Source: Pogostemon cablin | Taxonomy: Eukaryota > Streptophyta > Magnoliopsida > Lamiales > Lamiaceae | Assembly (NCBI GenBank): GCA_023678885.1 | Contig: CM042963.1 | Coordinates: forward strand, 38,939,105-39,003,104 | Direction of reading: 5' to 3' | DNA length: 64,000 nucleotides | In this document: positions 1 to 10,952 of the stretch, piece after piece | Layout of the letters: every line of letters begins with the position of its first letter | How positions within the stretch are numbered: position 1 is the first letter of the stretch | Translations under genes and position numbers: made by a program | The notes under the pieces: generated by a model | What the model saw: only the letters and a program-made list of their open reading frames with translations | The model's database searches: none | What the model was told of the DNA's origin: nothing

Positions 1-578
1 TAAGGCACCCGTATTTAAGATGAAAAATGAGAAAAACATCAAGTATAACCCAACCCTATTTTATTAGCTTTAACCCATTTGTTATTTATTTTATTTTTTA
101 AAAAGAATCTCACTTTGCTTTGCACACCCATTACACCTAAAAAGCACATTAAAATAACACACTCACACCATAAACACACACATAGTCGCACTGCACAAAA
201 AGAATAGAAAGAAAAAAAGAGAGGAATGGAGAGGAGAGAAGAAAGAGGAGAACTCAATCCATGTCTCACCACCCTGGAGTATACCAAGCCCTAGCTTAAG
301 AGGATTCGTTTCAAGGCTTCAACCACGAGAGGGTAGGAAACACACTACCCTATCTTCCCCAGATTCGTCAAAACCCCACACCCAAAACATGGAACAAGCT
401 AAACAATTGATCAAAAGTAAGTAATTTTAACTAAATTCTTCCTCTTTTTCATGCTTTATATTATAGAGTTTGTGGGTTAGTGAAAATTTGTAGCTAGTTG
501 TCAAAATTATAGATGTAATTTGAGTTTAATAGATGGTATCAACATGGATTAAGGTTGTATGTTGAAAATTGGAGCTTT
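1..578 (+). repeat. Left arm of the long inverted repeat
   Basis: The arm matches the reverse complement of 1612-2170 with scattered substitutions and small indels. It contains the ATG at 389 followed by a GTAAGT donor at 417. The arm reaches base 1, so its true outer end is not seen. The right arm continues a further 10-20 bp (GGCAATAGTGCCGCC near 2171-2185) that would lie to the left of this window. Confidence 0.8.
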
Positions 579-1611
579 GAATTTTTTTTTACTAGCAATT
601 ATGATGATGATTAATGAGTAGGGAAGTATGGGACAAGAAGCACAGCTGCATTGACAGTAAGAAACGAGTGGAGAAGCAAGTTTTTATGAGATCCATCTTG
701 AAGGAGAAGACATGAGGAAGCAACAAACCTTCAACTTTTATATTCAGAAACTCAAGTGTGAATCAACACACTTCCTGCTATATTTTTACTGATTTTCAAC
801 CTTATTACTCTTAATAAGCATTCACATGCATACAATATGAAAATCCTAATACTGCCAACACCAAACCACCACTCCAATTAATAAGGATTCAAGGTACACA
901 AGAATGCAGACGTAACGACAGCAAATGCATATTAACCGTAGGATCACCTGTCTCTCATCGATATAGTAAGGATCTATCACAACTCTGATTTGACTAAGTT
1001 GATCATACGGTTGAGTAGTATGATCACTTTGATACTCGGTAACTCTCGGATATGATTTGCGACTTGTATTTTCAACAGTTGGCCAAAAGTTTTTGACAAA
1101 CCAAATCATATAATCAGTGACCCATTCTCAGCAGGTTCTTGATGGTATCGTTGCTATTCGAAGTGAAGTTGTTCATCTTGACCCATATGTATAGGTTGAG
1201 CTGGATGTGATTGAGGTTGGACATCTTCTACCCTCCTTCTTCGTTAGGATGTTGTAGGTTTTTCCTTTTGAAATAAAAATCTAAAATATTATTAGAAGTA
1301 AAATCAGTATGATTTTTAATTATAATAAGATTTATGAGGCTGATCTACTGCCATTATATCCATCCATAAGCCATCAACTTTCTCTCACCTCACCCTCGTT
1401 CTCACGTCACGTACGCACACAATAATAAGTTAGCAGGATTGGTGATCTACTACTGGTAAAAAAAAATTCGACCTCTTACCAAAATTTCGACAGCACCCTG
1501 ATGAATTTATGAACAAAAATTTCGGCAACATACCAGCGAATTATTTTCAAAATTTCGATTGCATTCAGTCGATATTTAACAAGATTTTCGACAGACCAGT
1601 TCTGAAATTCC

Positions 1612-2170
1612 GAAGCTCCAATTTTCAACACCCAAACAACATACAACCTTAATCCATGTTGCTACCATCTATTAAACTCAAATAACCCACCAATAATTTG
1701 ACAACTAGCTACAAAATTTCACTAAACCACAAACTCTATAATACAAAGCATGAAAAAGAGGAAGAATTTAGTTAAAATTACTTACTTTTGATCAATTGTT
1801 TAGCTTGTTCCATGTTTTGGGTGTGGGGCTTTTGACGATTCTGGGGAAGCTAGGGCAGTGTGTTTCCTACCCTTTCGTCGAGACGGATTGAAGCTTTGAG
1901 TTCTCTCTCTTCGTCGTTCTTTCTTCTTTCCTCTCCAATCCTCTCTTTTCTTCTTTCTATTGTTTTTGTGCAGTGCGACTAATGTGTGTGTGAGATTGTG
2001 TTTATGGTGTGAGTGTGTCTTTTAATGTGTTTTTTAGGTGTAATGGGTGTGTAAAGCAAAAGTGAGATTTTTTTTTTTGAAAAAATAAATAATAAATGGG
2101 TTATGACTAATAAGGAGTAGAGTTATAGTTGATATTTTACATATTTTTCGTCTTCAATACGGGTGTGGGG
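1612..2170 (-). repeat. Right arm of the long inverted repeat
   Basis: Read on the minus strand, this arm repeats the left arm: the leader, the ATG at 1813, the donor GTAAGT at about 1780-1785, then the same intron-like sequence toward the loop. It ends about 250 bp upstream of the synaptotagmin start codon, so it may affect that promoter. Confidence 0.8.
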
Positions 2171-2421
2171 TGGCAATAGTGCCGCCCTAAATATATTAGG
2201 TGGATAAAAATTAAGATGAGAATTACTTATTGATGAATCTCCGTAAAGCTGACACATGAGCAATCGACCGGTAATACCGTTTGGCCATGAGGAAAATGTT
2301 ATGTTGTTGATTAATGAATAGGAGTAATTGAAATCAGGAATTGAAGAATCAATTAATCAAAATCCGAGTGGAATGGAATTCTGCATTTAAACTCAAATAC
2401 ATGATCTAGGTAATTTCGAAA

Positions 2422-5045
2422 ATGGGATTTGTACTAGGTTACGTAGTGGGTTTTGCAGTGGGGTTCGGATTGATTGTGGCCTTTGCTCGATTCCAGAACA
2501 CCAGATCCAAAGCCCGCATTGATTTGGTACGTATCCATTCCGATTCAATTTCTGTTGTTGTAGAGATGGAGATAGAGATAGAGATAGAGAGATATTGAGT
2601 GACGTGTGTATAAATAAAAATAAAAAATAAATAAAAATAAAAATAAAAATGAAAATGAATTGTATTGGCAGGCAGTAGCAATAGCAGCATTAGCGAGGAT
2701 GACAGTGCAAGACTCAAGGAAGCTTCTTCCAGATCAATTCTACCCTTCTTGGGTTGTGTTTTCACAGAGACAGAAGTTGAGTACTTTATTATTAATACTC
2801 TCATCACTTACTTATTAATAATTACTAACTAATTAATTCATTCTGGGATTTTGCAGTTAAACTGGCTTAATACTCATCTTGACAAAATATGGCCTTATGT
2901 TGATGAGGTTCATATATTAATCAATCCACTACTACTACTACTACTACATTAATTAATTTATTCATTCACTGGTAGCTGCATTTATATACTATACATGTGA
3001 TTCTGGTGTTTGATTTGTGTATAGGCAGCATCCTTGATAATCAGAGAGTCTGTAGAGCCAATTTTGGAACAATATAGACCTGCAATTTTGGCTTCTCTCA
3101 AGTTTTCAACCTTAACTTTAGGGACTGTGGCACCACAATTCACAGGTATATATATATTGTGTTGGATAAGGATTAATATTTAATGAAGAGTAAAAAAAGA
3201 GGATTGTATGTTAATAGGAGTTAGCATCCTGGAGAGTGAGGTAAATGAGATAGTTATGGAGTTGGAGATGCAGTGGGATGGAAACCCGGATATTGTACTT
3301 GATATCAAGACTCTAGTTGGTGTGGCACTACCCATTCAGGTTAGCTTAGCTGTCTCATAACAGAACAGAACAGAACAGAAATAATTGTGTGTTGTATGTA
3401 TAGGTGAAAAACATTGCATTTACTGGGGTTTTCAGGTTCATATTCAAACCACTAGTGGATGAGTTTCCTTGTTTTGGAGCTGTTTGTTTTTCCCTCAGAC
3501 ACAAGGTCAGTCACTTGTGTCCTAAATGTCGGTCTGTTGTCTTATATCAATGGTGTGTGTACATTCAAAAGCTACGTGACTCAATTATACAGAGAAAACT
3601 GGACTTTACTCTCAAAGTGGTTGGTGGGGATTTATCAGCAATTCCAGGGATATCTGATGCCATTGAGGTTTCATCTTCTGACACAACATGCTTGTGCTGC
3701 TTGCTTCCATTTTCGATGATTTAAATATATATATTTTTGATGTTAGGATGCGATAAGAGATGCAGTTGAAGCTTCTATCACCTGGCCAGTTCGTAATATA
3801 ATACCAATAATACCCGGAGATTATAGGTATTACATATATGGACCATGCATCATTAATTATAATCTGATATGTTTAATCGGCCACATGTATATATGAATGT
3901 TGGTTGCAGTAACTTAGAGGTGAAGGCAGTTGGGGTCTTGGAGGTGAAGCTGATTGAGGCCAAGGAATTAACAAACAAAGACATCATTGGCAAGTCCGAC
4001 CCCTTTGCAAAGCTATGCATCCGTCCTCTGCCCGACAGGACTAAAACCAGCAAAACTATTGTATACAACATATCATCCTTCTTCAATTCATTATTCACAT
4101 TGAATGGTGACTGATATATATGATTCAGGACAACCAAACGAACCCAATCTGGAACGAACAGTTTGAGTTTGAAGTCGAGGATTCAGCAACTCAACACTTG
4201 ACAGTAAAGATTTATGATGATGAGGGAGTTCAAGCTGCGGAACTAATTGGGTGTGCTCAGATCCAAATCAGTGAGCTAGAGCCTGGTAAGGTGAAAGATG
4301 TGTGGTTGAAGCTTGTAAAGGATCTGGACATCCAGAGGGACACTAAAAACCGTGGCCAGGTCACATTCATTCATTCTGCATTCAGACTCTTGATCATATG
4401 TATCTTAATTTAGTGGTTATATAAAACTATACTGTATAGGTGCATTTGGAGCTGCTTTACTGCCCTTTCAGCAAGGACAACATATTCAATCCGTTCGACC
4501 CGGACTTCAGATTGACATCACTGGAGAAGGCCCTGAAAAATGTGGGGGATGATAGTGGTGGTGGTGGTGGTGGGAAGAAGAAAGACATCATCATCAGAGG
4601 AGTTCTATCGGTGACAGTAGTGTCAGCAGAAGAGTTGCCAGCTACAGATGTGATGGGAAAGTCGGACCCATTCGTGGTGCTAACGATGAAGAAATCGGAG
4701 CAGAAGAACAAGACAAGAGTGCTGAATGACACATTGAATCCAGTTTGGAATCAAACATTTGACTTTGTAGTGGAGGATGGATTGCATGAGTTGCTCATCA
4801 TGGAAGTGTACGATCACGACACCTTCGGAAAGGTTGATTACATTAACACTAATAGCATTGTTATTGAAAACTTGAACTTCAGCTAATTGATAAAAATGCA
4901 GGATAAAATGGGTAGGTGCATCATGACACTGACAAGGGCTATATTGGATGGAGAGTTGGCAGATAGTTTCCACATAGATGGTACTGAATCCGGAAAGCTT
5001 CATTTGCATATCAAATGGACCTCACAGTCTATCGTCAAAGAATAG
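2422..5045 (+). CDS. SYT5: Plant synaptotagmin, SYT4/SYT5 type (TM-SMP-C2A-C2B)
   Basis: An endoplasmic-reticulum-anchored tether with a lipid-transfer SMP domain and two C2 domains, acting at ER-plasma membrane contacts in the known family. Coding exons: 2422-2526, 2672-2776, 2857-2907, 3025-3145, 3218-3339, 3404-3505, 3593-3667, 3747-3826, 3910-4060, 4129-4359, 4440-4832, 4902-5045; about 559 residues, the usual size for SYT4/5. The N-terminus (MGFVLGYVVGFAVGF) is the single membrane anchor. SMP covers roughly residues 65-250 and includes WVVFSQRQK, GDLSAIPGISDAIE and IIPGDYS. C2A (about 260-375) has GKSDPFAK and IYDDEG; C2B (about 425-540) has ATDVMGKSDPF and YDHDTFGKDK, so all five C2B calcium-binding aspartates are present. 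A Gly run links the C2 domains. Oddity: the exon 2/3 junction lacks a GT donor (see findings). SYT4 versus SYT5 is not resolved. Confidence 0.9.
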
Positions 5046-6801
5046 CTTACCTGCTTCTAATTACTAATTAATCATCTCTTCTCTTCAATGTTGATGGAGA
5101 ATATATATACTTAATTCTAAGCTTGTATTCAACATTCATATATACTCTTTTCTCCTCTCTTACTTCTTAGGTTACAATTGCTAGTGTGTGTATATTGGTC
5201 TTATGAAAATAGATGGACAAAAAGTAAAATGTTTTTACTAGGAAACTGATAACTTAAAAAAACAACCTAATAATCAGAGTGATACACACTTTTGCCCAGG
5301 TGTCGGGGGGAGAATCAGCAGTAAATATATAAGAATACATTTCAAGTTATTTTATGAGTAATATCGTTTATTAAAAATCGTCAAGCTTAAGAACTAAGAT
5401 TTAATTCATTTTTTCATGTTGATACTATCATGTATATATCATCCTCAACTTTGTGGAGTAATTAAAGCACACTCTTTTCTCTCACGCTAATTAAGCATAG
5501 AATTTAATGAAACAAATTCCTGTTGAATCATTTAATTTAATTTATATGATTGCTACTCATCACCAACCATTTTTACACCTAATTATTACAATATTTATTT
5601 CTTGGCATGACTAAAAAATAAAAATTCTTTGGCATAATAAAAAATGTGAGCCTGACATATGACTTCCCCAATTTCATTATTTTTGTCAAAATCTAGTCCC
5701 TAAATCAGTTTTGGAGTCCACATACAAGAAAATGAATTTGACATATCCTTCATCATATACAAATGCCAGTTCTTCTACATGCATTAATTATTTTTTAAAA
5801 AAAAAAATTTGAGTGATCTAAATAAATTATCAACTCAAAAACTCACATTCGTGCTATTCCCTTGAATTGAAGCACACATTGTTACGTTCTTGATCATTCA
5901 TCTTTCCATTTAAATGATGTATAATAAATTCTAAAGTTAAAGAATATATGCTTAAAAACTAAAAGTAAAAAAATAAAATTATGGCACTAAATTAAGGTAA
6001 CGATTATTCGCATTCTCAAATAATCTATACACACCAAATATATATTTAGAATTAAGTAGTTTAAAAAAAAAATCTTCTATACTTAAATTGTTTCAAAATT
6101 TTGTGCTTCGCGGTTGAACATCTTACTTAAAAAAATTTTGCATGCCTTTTTGTTCGACTATCTAACACCTTATGAAATTTAGATAAAGACAAAATTGTTT
6201 ATTTTGGAATGAAAATTTTTTATATAAGGTGTATTTAGTCTTTGATGTGTACAGAAATTCCAAAAGTGTGGAAATTAAATTAATTAAGTTTAATTAGAAT
6301 TAGAATGAATTGAGATTTGAGAGTAATAAGAAATCTAAGGATAGAAGAGTATTAAATGTATTTTGGGGATAAAGTTAGATGGAAGCAAAGCAAGGCAGTA
6401 GAAGAAGAGGCTGTAGTGTGTACAAACTCACATATAAAGTAAAAATCTTGAGTCATTCTTTCCAATTCTATGAACCAATTCCAAGTTAACAGGACTGGAC
6501 TACAGTATCAATTTTCCCCCTACTGAACCAATTCCATTTTAATCCACTCTTTTGGCTTCTTTCTTAATTGACCATCAATCTACTTCCTGCCTGCCTTTCA
6601 CCATCAATCTACAGTTCATTCTTACGCCACCGACCCAACTACCATCTAATGCACCATATGATTTTACACTTCATTTTTTATAGCCTTGTGTCGGTTTAAT
6701 TATTATACTGATCTCTACATTTTTGGATCTCTAGCTTGGATCTTCCTTGCTTTTCTTGGCCAAGATCAAATCTTAGCATCTGGGTTCTTCTTGAATCTCT
6801 A
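5046..6801. other. AT-rich intergenic region, no gene seen
   Basis: Between the synaptotagmin stop codon and the next start codon. It holds the presumed 3' UTR of the synaptotagmin (polyadenylation-like AT-rich DNA near 5100-5220), long homopolymer A/T runs, and the pyrimidine-rich presumed 5' UTR of the transporter gene from about 6600. I see no ORF with family resemblance and no structural RNA. Confidence 0.6.
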
Positions 6802-9800
6802 ATGGGGTGGAGATACAAAGCTGGTTTGCTCTTAATTGCTGCTGTCGTAATTATTTGGGTTACCTCAGCTGAGGTTACGCAGGTTTGGTTAATTTTTTCT
6901 ATGTATTCTTTAGATTTCTGGTGTTAGATTCAACTGTATCTAAGTCGTTATTGTTGACTCTATTAAGTTATTTCGATGGAGATTCTTTTTTTGGTAAATT
7001 GGAGTTCTCATTAATGTTTTCTAGAATGATGATATGAATGACGACGAATCTGGAACTGCTAATGAAGAAATCTATGAACAAAAATATGGATTGGATAGGA
7101 TATGTTCTGGAGATCCTGTGTATTGATTCTGAAATTTTGCTGGTTTAGGGTTATTGGGTTAAATTCCCAGACGAGTCTCTACAATTGATATTTATGTGGA
7201 ATTGGGTTTTGTAATCCATTTATAATGCTCAAGTAGTATAAAAATTCTAAGTCTCCCACCTTAGAATTCAACTGTAACAGTTACTACATTGGCTTTTGAC
7301 TTCGACCTTCTTACATCCAATGCCCTATGAATCCTTATCACATGCCATATATGGAATTGGGTTTTGTTATCCGGTTGTGAGTGTGCATTAGTCTACAAAT
7401 TCTAAGCTTTCCCCCTTTTGACTTCCGAATTCAGTTATAAAAATTGCTGGATTGGCTTTGATTTCGCTCTTTATTATGAGCAATGTGCTTGTAGGAGTGT
7501 ATTTTCTTACTAATAAAGGTATCTGCAGTAATAAATTCCGTGGTTGTTCTTTGCTAGTGGCAATGCATGCATGCATTCTTTTCAGCCTCAGCGCCCCTTC
7601 TTCACCCGTGCCCTAATCTATATGCATAGTTAAGTTCAAATTCTAATTGCTAGTTCGGAATATTTATGAAGAAACAGATGTCATATTGCTTAATCTTTGT
7701 TCATCGAAAAATCTCTGATTTCTGGCTTTTGTGATTCTTTCATTAAAGAGTTTTTAGCTCTTCTCAAAGAAAGGTTCTGTGCTCAGAATAATTGAAATTT
7801 TATGTTATAATATCATCCTCATGCATTTGGAGGAAATAGTATATTTTTCTTGTCCTTGTGTTATATTAATCAAGGAGGAAGAATGATTATTTTACCTTTA
7901 TTTCATTTGCTTAGTTATTTGCAATTCTTAGCTACTTCTCACTCTTAGTTTGACATCAATAATATTTGCAATTCTTCTCATTCTTGAATGCGATTCCCCA
8001 AACAGGGTATATTCACAGACTATAAGCAACCATTTGCAGTAACTTATCTGGGAGCTTCTTTAATGGTGATTTATCTCCCGATAGCATTTATCAAAGATCA
8101 AATCTATAGTATCCTGAAGAGACGTACCAGCAAAAAGGGTCAAGCCACAAGTGAAGACGCGCTTGGGTCTCCTTTAAAGTACAGTGGGGGTAACAACATT
8201 TTTGAAATTGAAATTCAAGGAAACTTGGACAGAAAAGACAGTGAAGTAGGGCTTTCAGAACACGACGAGGGAAAACCTTTAGTTTCCAAACAAAGCGATG
8301 ATGCTAGAAGTATCTGGCCAGATAAAGAAGTCACTACCAAAGAAATTGCTACTTATGGATTTTATATTGCCCCTCTTTGGTTTTTCACTGAGGTAATTTC
8401 TATCTTATTTCCTGTTGATGCACTACATCCTTTATGGTTACCTGTCATATGTCTCATTAATGAGCTGAATTGGGAGAAATTTTGGGATTTCATTACTAGT
8501 ACTTTAAATTTTTAGATGCACCGGATAACGGATGTACACTGTTAATTCTTATCCCTTGTTTGCAGTATCTATCAAATGCTGCTCTTGCACGAACAAGTGT
8601 TGCAAGTACCACTGTATTATCCTCCACTTCAGGACTGTTTACCCTCTTCATTGGTGCATTTATGGGCCAAGATTCATTAAGTTTTGCAAAGATAGTTGCT
8701 GTATTCGTCAGCATCACTGGTGTTGTCATGACAACCCTCGGAAAAACATGGGCAGCTGATGAGTCACAGCTAAACACATCTTCGTAAGCAATTCCTCTGA
8801 CTTAATTGTTTTGAGATGATTCAGTTTCATGTTTTTTTCTCAGCTTCCATTTGTAATGTATATTTTCAGGACTGATGGTTCAACTTTTTTCTTTCTGTTG
8901 AAGAAGTAGCCAACGCTCTCTTTCTGGGGATCTTTTTGGACTTCTATCTGCTGTGACGTATGGCTTATTTACTGGTGAGGAGCTCTGTGATTTGATTATG
9001 ATCTTCCTCATACCATTTATTTATCTATTTTGTAATTGTTATTTTTTCCCTCCGTGTATGTTGCAGTGCTTCTTAAGAAGTTTTCCGGTGAGGAAGGAGA
9101 AAGGGTTGATATGCAGAAACTATTTGGTTATATTGGATTGTGTACACTTGTCGCACTTTGGTGGCTTGGTAAGACCTTTGATCATTTATATTGCATTTGA
9201 ACCCATAGTAATTACGTCAGTGTTGATTTGAAATCTCTCTTTGTTTTAAACACCGACTCTATGGATGATTGATTTGGTAGATTCAATCTATATTTTATGT
9301 AGAAACATGGAAATTCTCCCTGAAAATCCTTCAAGTCAAATGTTACTCAAATCCATCAGTGGTGGCCCTTGTCCATTTGTGTTTTTTATATCTATTATGT
9401 GCAACTTGAATGGTTATTTCAGAGCTGATGAACTTCATTCATTCTGATTTCAGTATGGCCATTAACTGCCTTGGGTATAGAACCAAAATTTACAGTTCCA
9501 CATTCGGCCAAAATGGATGAAGTTGTAATTGCTAATGGGCTGGTGGGAAGTGTTCTTTCCGACTATTTTTGGTATGCAAAATTAAAGCAACGATCTCCCA
9601 GCTTGAAACTTAACCCAACCCAATGACAGATGATGTTATGTTATTCTCAGGGCATTATGTGTGGTGTGGACGACACCACTGGTGGCCACCTTGGGCATGT
9701 CTCTGACCATTCCGCTGGCCATGGTGGCTGATATGTTGATCCACGGGCGTCATTATTCTGCCATCTATATCCTTGGCTCAGTTCAGGTAAATGAAAGAAG

Positions 9801-9917
9801 GCATTTTTAGCAATGCATTAAGGAAGAAGTAGGACTAATATTTTGAGAGTGCAGGTGTTTGCAGGATTTGTAATAGCCACTCTGTCTGATCGGCTTTCAA
9901 AAATGTTGGGATTATAG
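6802..9917 (+). CDS. SLC35F5/DUF914-type (EamA-like) membrane transporter
   Basis: A multi-pass transporter of the drug/metabolite superfamily, similar to plant and yeast YML018C-like vacuolar membrane proteins of unknown substrate. Exons: 6802-6882, 8006-8392, 8566-8783, 8910-8974, 9067-9168, 9454-9571, 9651-9786, 9855-9917; about 389 residues. The first helix is MGWRYKAGLLLIAAVV, followed by a second helix (AVTYLGASLMVIYLP). A charged cytosolic loop (about residues 55-140, many Lys, Asp and Ser) comes before the EamA-like block: YLSNAALARTSVASTTVLSS, then GLFTLFIGAF, VSITGVVMTTLG and the C-terminal helices with WTTPLVATLGMSLTIPLAM. About ten helices in all. The start is the first ATG followed by the hydrophobic helix. 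Intron 1 is long (about 1.1 kb). Fold assignment is firm; the transported substrate is unknown. Confidence 0.9.
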
Positions 9918-10952
9918 TGTTGGTCTGCATATACACTACACGTCCTCCATTGTCTATACTGAGAAAGGCAATTTGCATATGCTAGTCAGAGAGAGAGCAG
10001 CAATTGTAATTAGTAGTGAGAGAGAATTTTAAGTTGGCTTTCCACTTTTAACTTCATTCTTCATTCATCTTTCATTGTTTTAACAATTTCTGTACACTAC
10101 TTACATGCAGTTATTTTTTAGTTATTAATCAACCATATTTGATTTTAAAGATACATACAAGCGCTGATATATAGTTATATACAAACTTAAAATGCCACAA
10201 ATTTAAACTTTTGCTGCACTTAATGTGGGATTTACTGTAGTTTGAAAACTATAGCTAAAGATTTAACTTATCCAATGTGCTCTTATTTGGATAAACCAAT
10301 AAAAATTGAACAAATCTAAATGTAGGAATATATTGATTTGAATAGCAAATAAAATTCATTTAGGTACACCAATACATAAATAAATAAAATAACAATTATT
10401 ATAAAATTACAATTTATCCATCAGTAAATAACTAAAGTAATAATAACTCTTAATTATTAGTAATTGTTAGTAGTGTTTTATTTTGAACAAATTGTCAAAT
10501 TATTAAATAAAATACTGAAATTTTAAAATAATTAAAATCTAGCGTGTAATTACTCTTATTAAACATATTAATAGAAACATATAGTTTTATGATTCCAAAT
10601 GATATTTTATAGTTGAAGATATTAAAATAAAAAGAACATTTAATGATTTAAAAAAAATCAGAAAAAATGGAACTAAATAAAATCAAAATGTAAATAAAAT
10701 TGTTTAAATAAAACCTAAAAAAAAACTAAATTTATAGAGATTTTTAGTAAGTACAGTATATTTTAACTTTGATTAATATTAATATTTAAAAAAAAATGGA
10801 TATTTATTTGCACAAACCATAGGCTTATCCCCGATTTATTCATTCATAAATAAAGAGTACTACAAGGAAAAGAAAATCTATAGTAGAGGTATTCAATTGT
10901 TGGCAAACAGAAGAGGAGAGGGCTCTCGTTCTTGTCAACCGATCGCACTTCC
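9918..10952. other. AT-rich intergenic region, no gene seen
   Basis: The first 200 bp are probably the 3' UTR of the transporter. The remainder (10100-10850) is very AT-rich with long A/T homopolymers and no coding potential. The last about 50 bp (from about 10900) are GA/CT-rich and likely the 5' UTR of EMC7. Confidence 0.6.

Larger units (their letters stand above)
1..2170. mobile_element. Long inverted-repeat (foldback/MULE-like) element, left end cut by window edge
   Basis: Bases 1 to about 578 recur as an imperfect reverse complement at about 1612-2170. For example, the stretch reading GATGGTATCAACATGGATTA near 532 mirrors one near 1650-1670, and the GTCGCACTGCACAAAA stretch near 186 mirrors one near 1970. 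The arms of roughly 560 bp enclose a unique loop of about 1 kb (579-1611) with no convincing coding region. Each arm holds a CA-rich leader and a short ATG-led segment of 28 nt ending at a perfect GTAAGT donor (ATG at 389; mirrored ATG at 1813), both pointing toward the loop. Long TIRs carrying promoter and first exon are known for MuDR-like elements, but no transposase is visible here and the left terminus is outside the window, so the target duplication cannot be checked. A foldback transposon or a plain inverted duplication remain alternatives. Confidence 0.7.
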
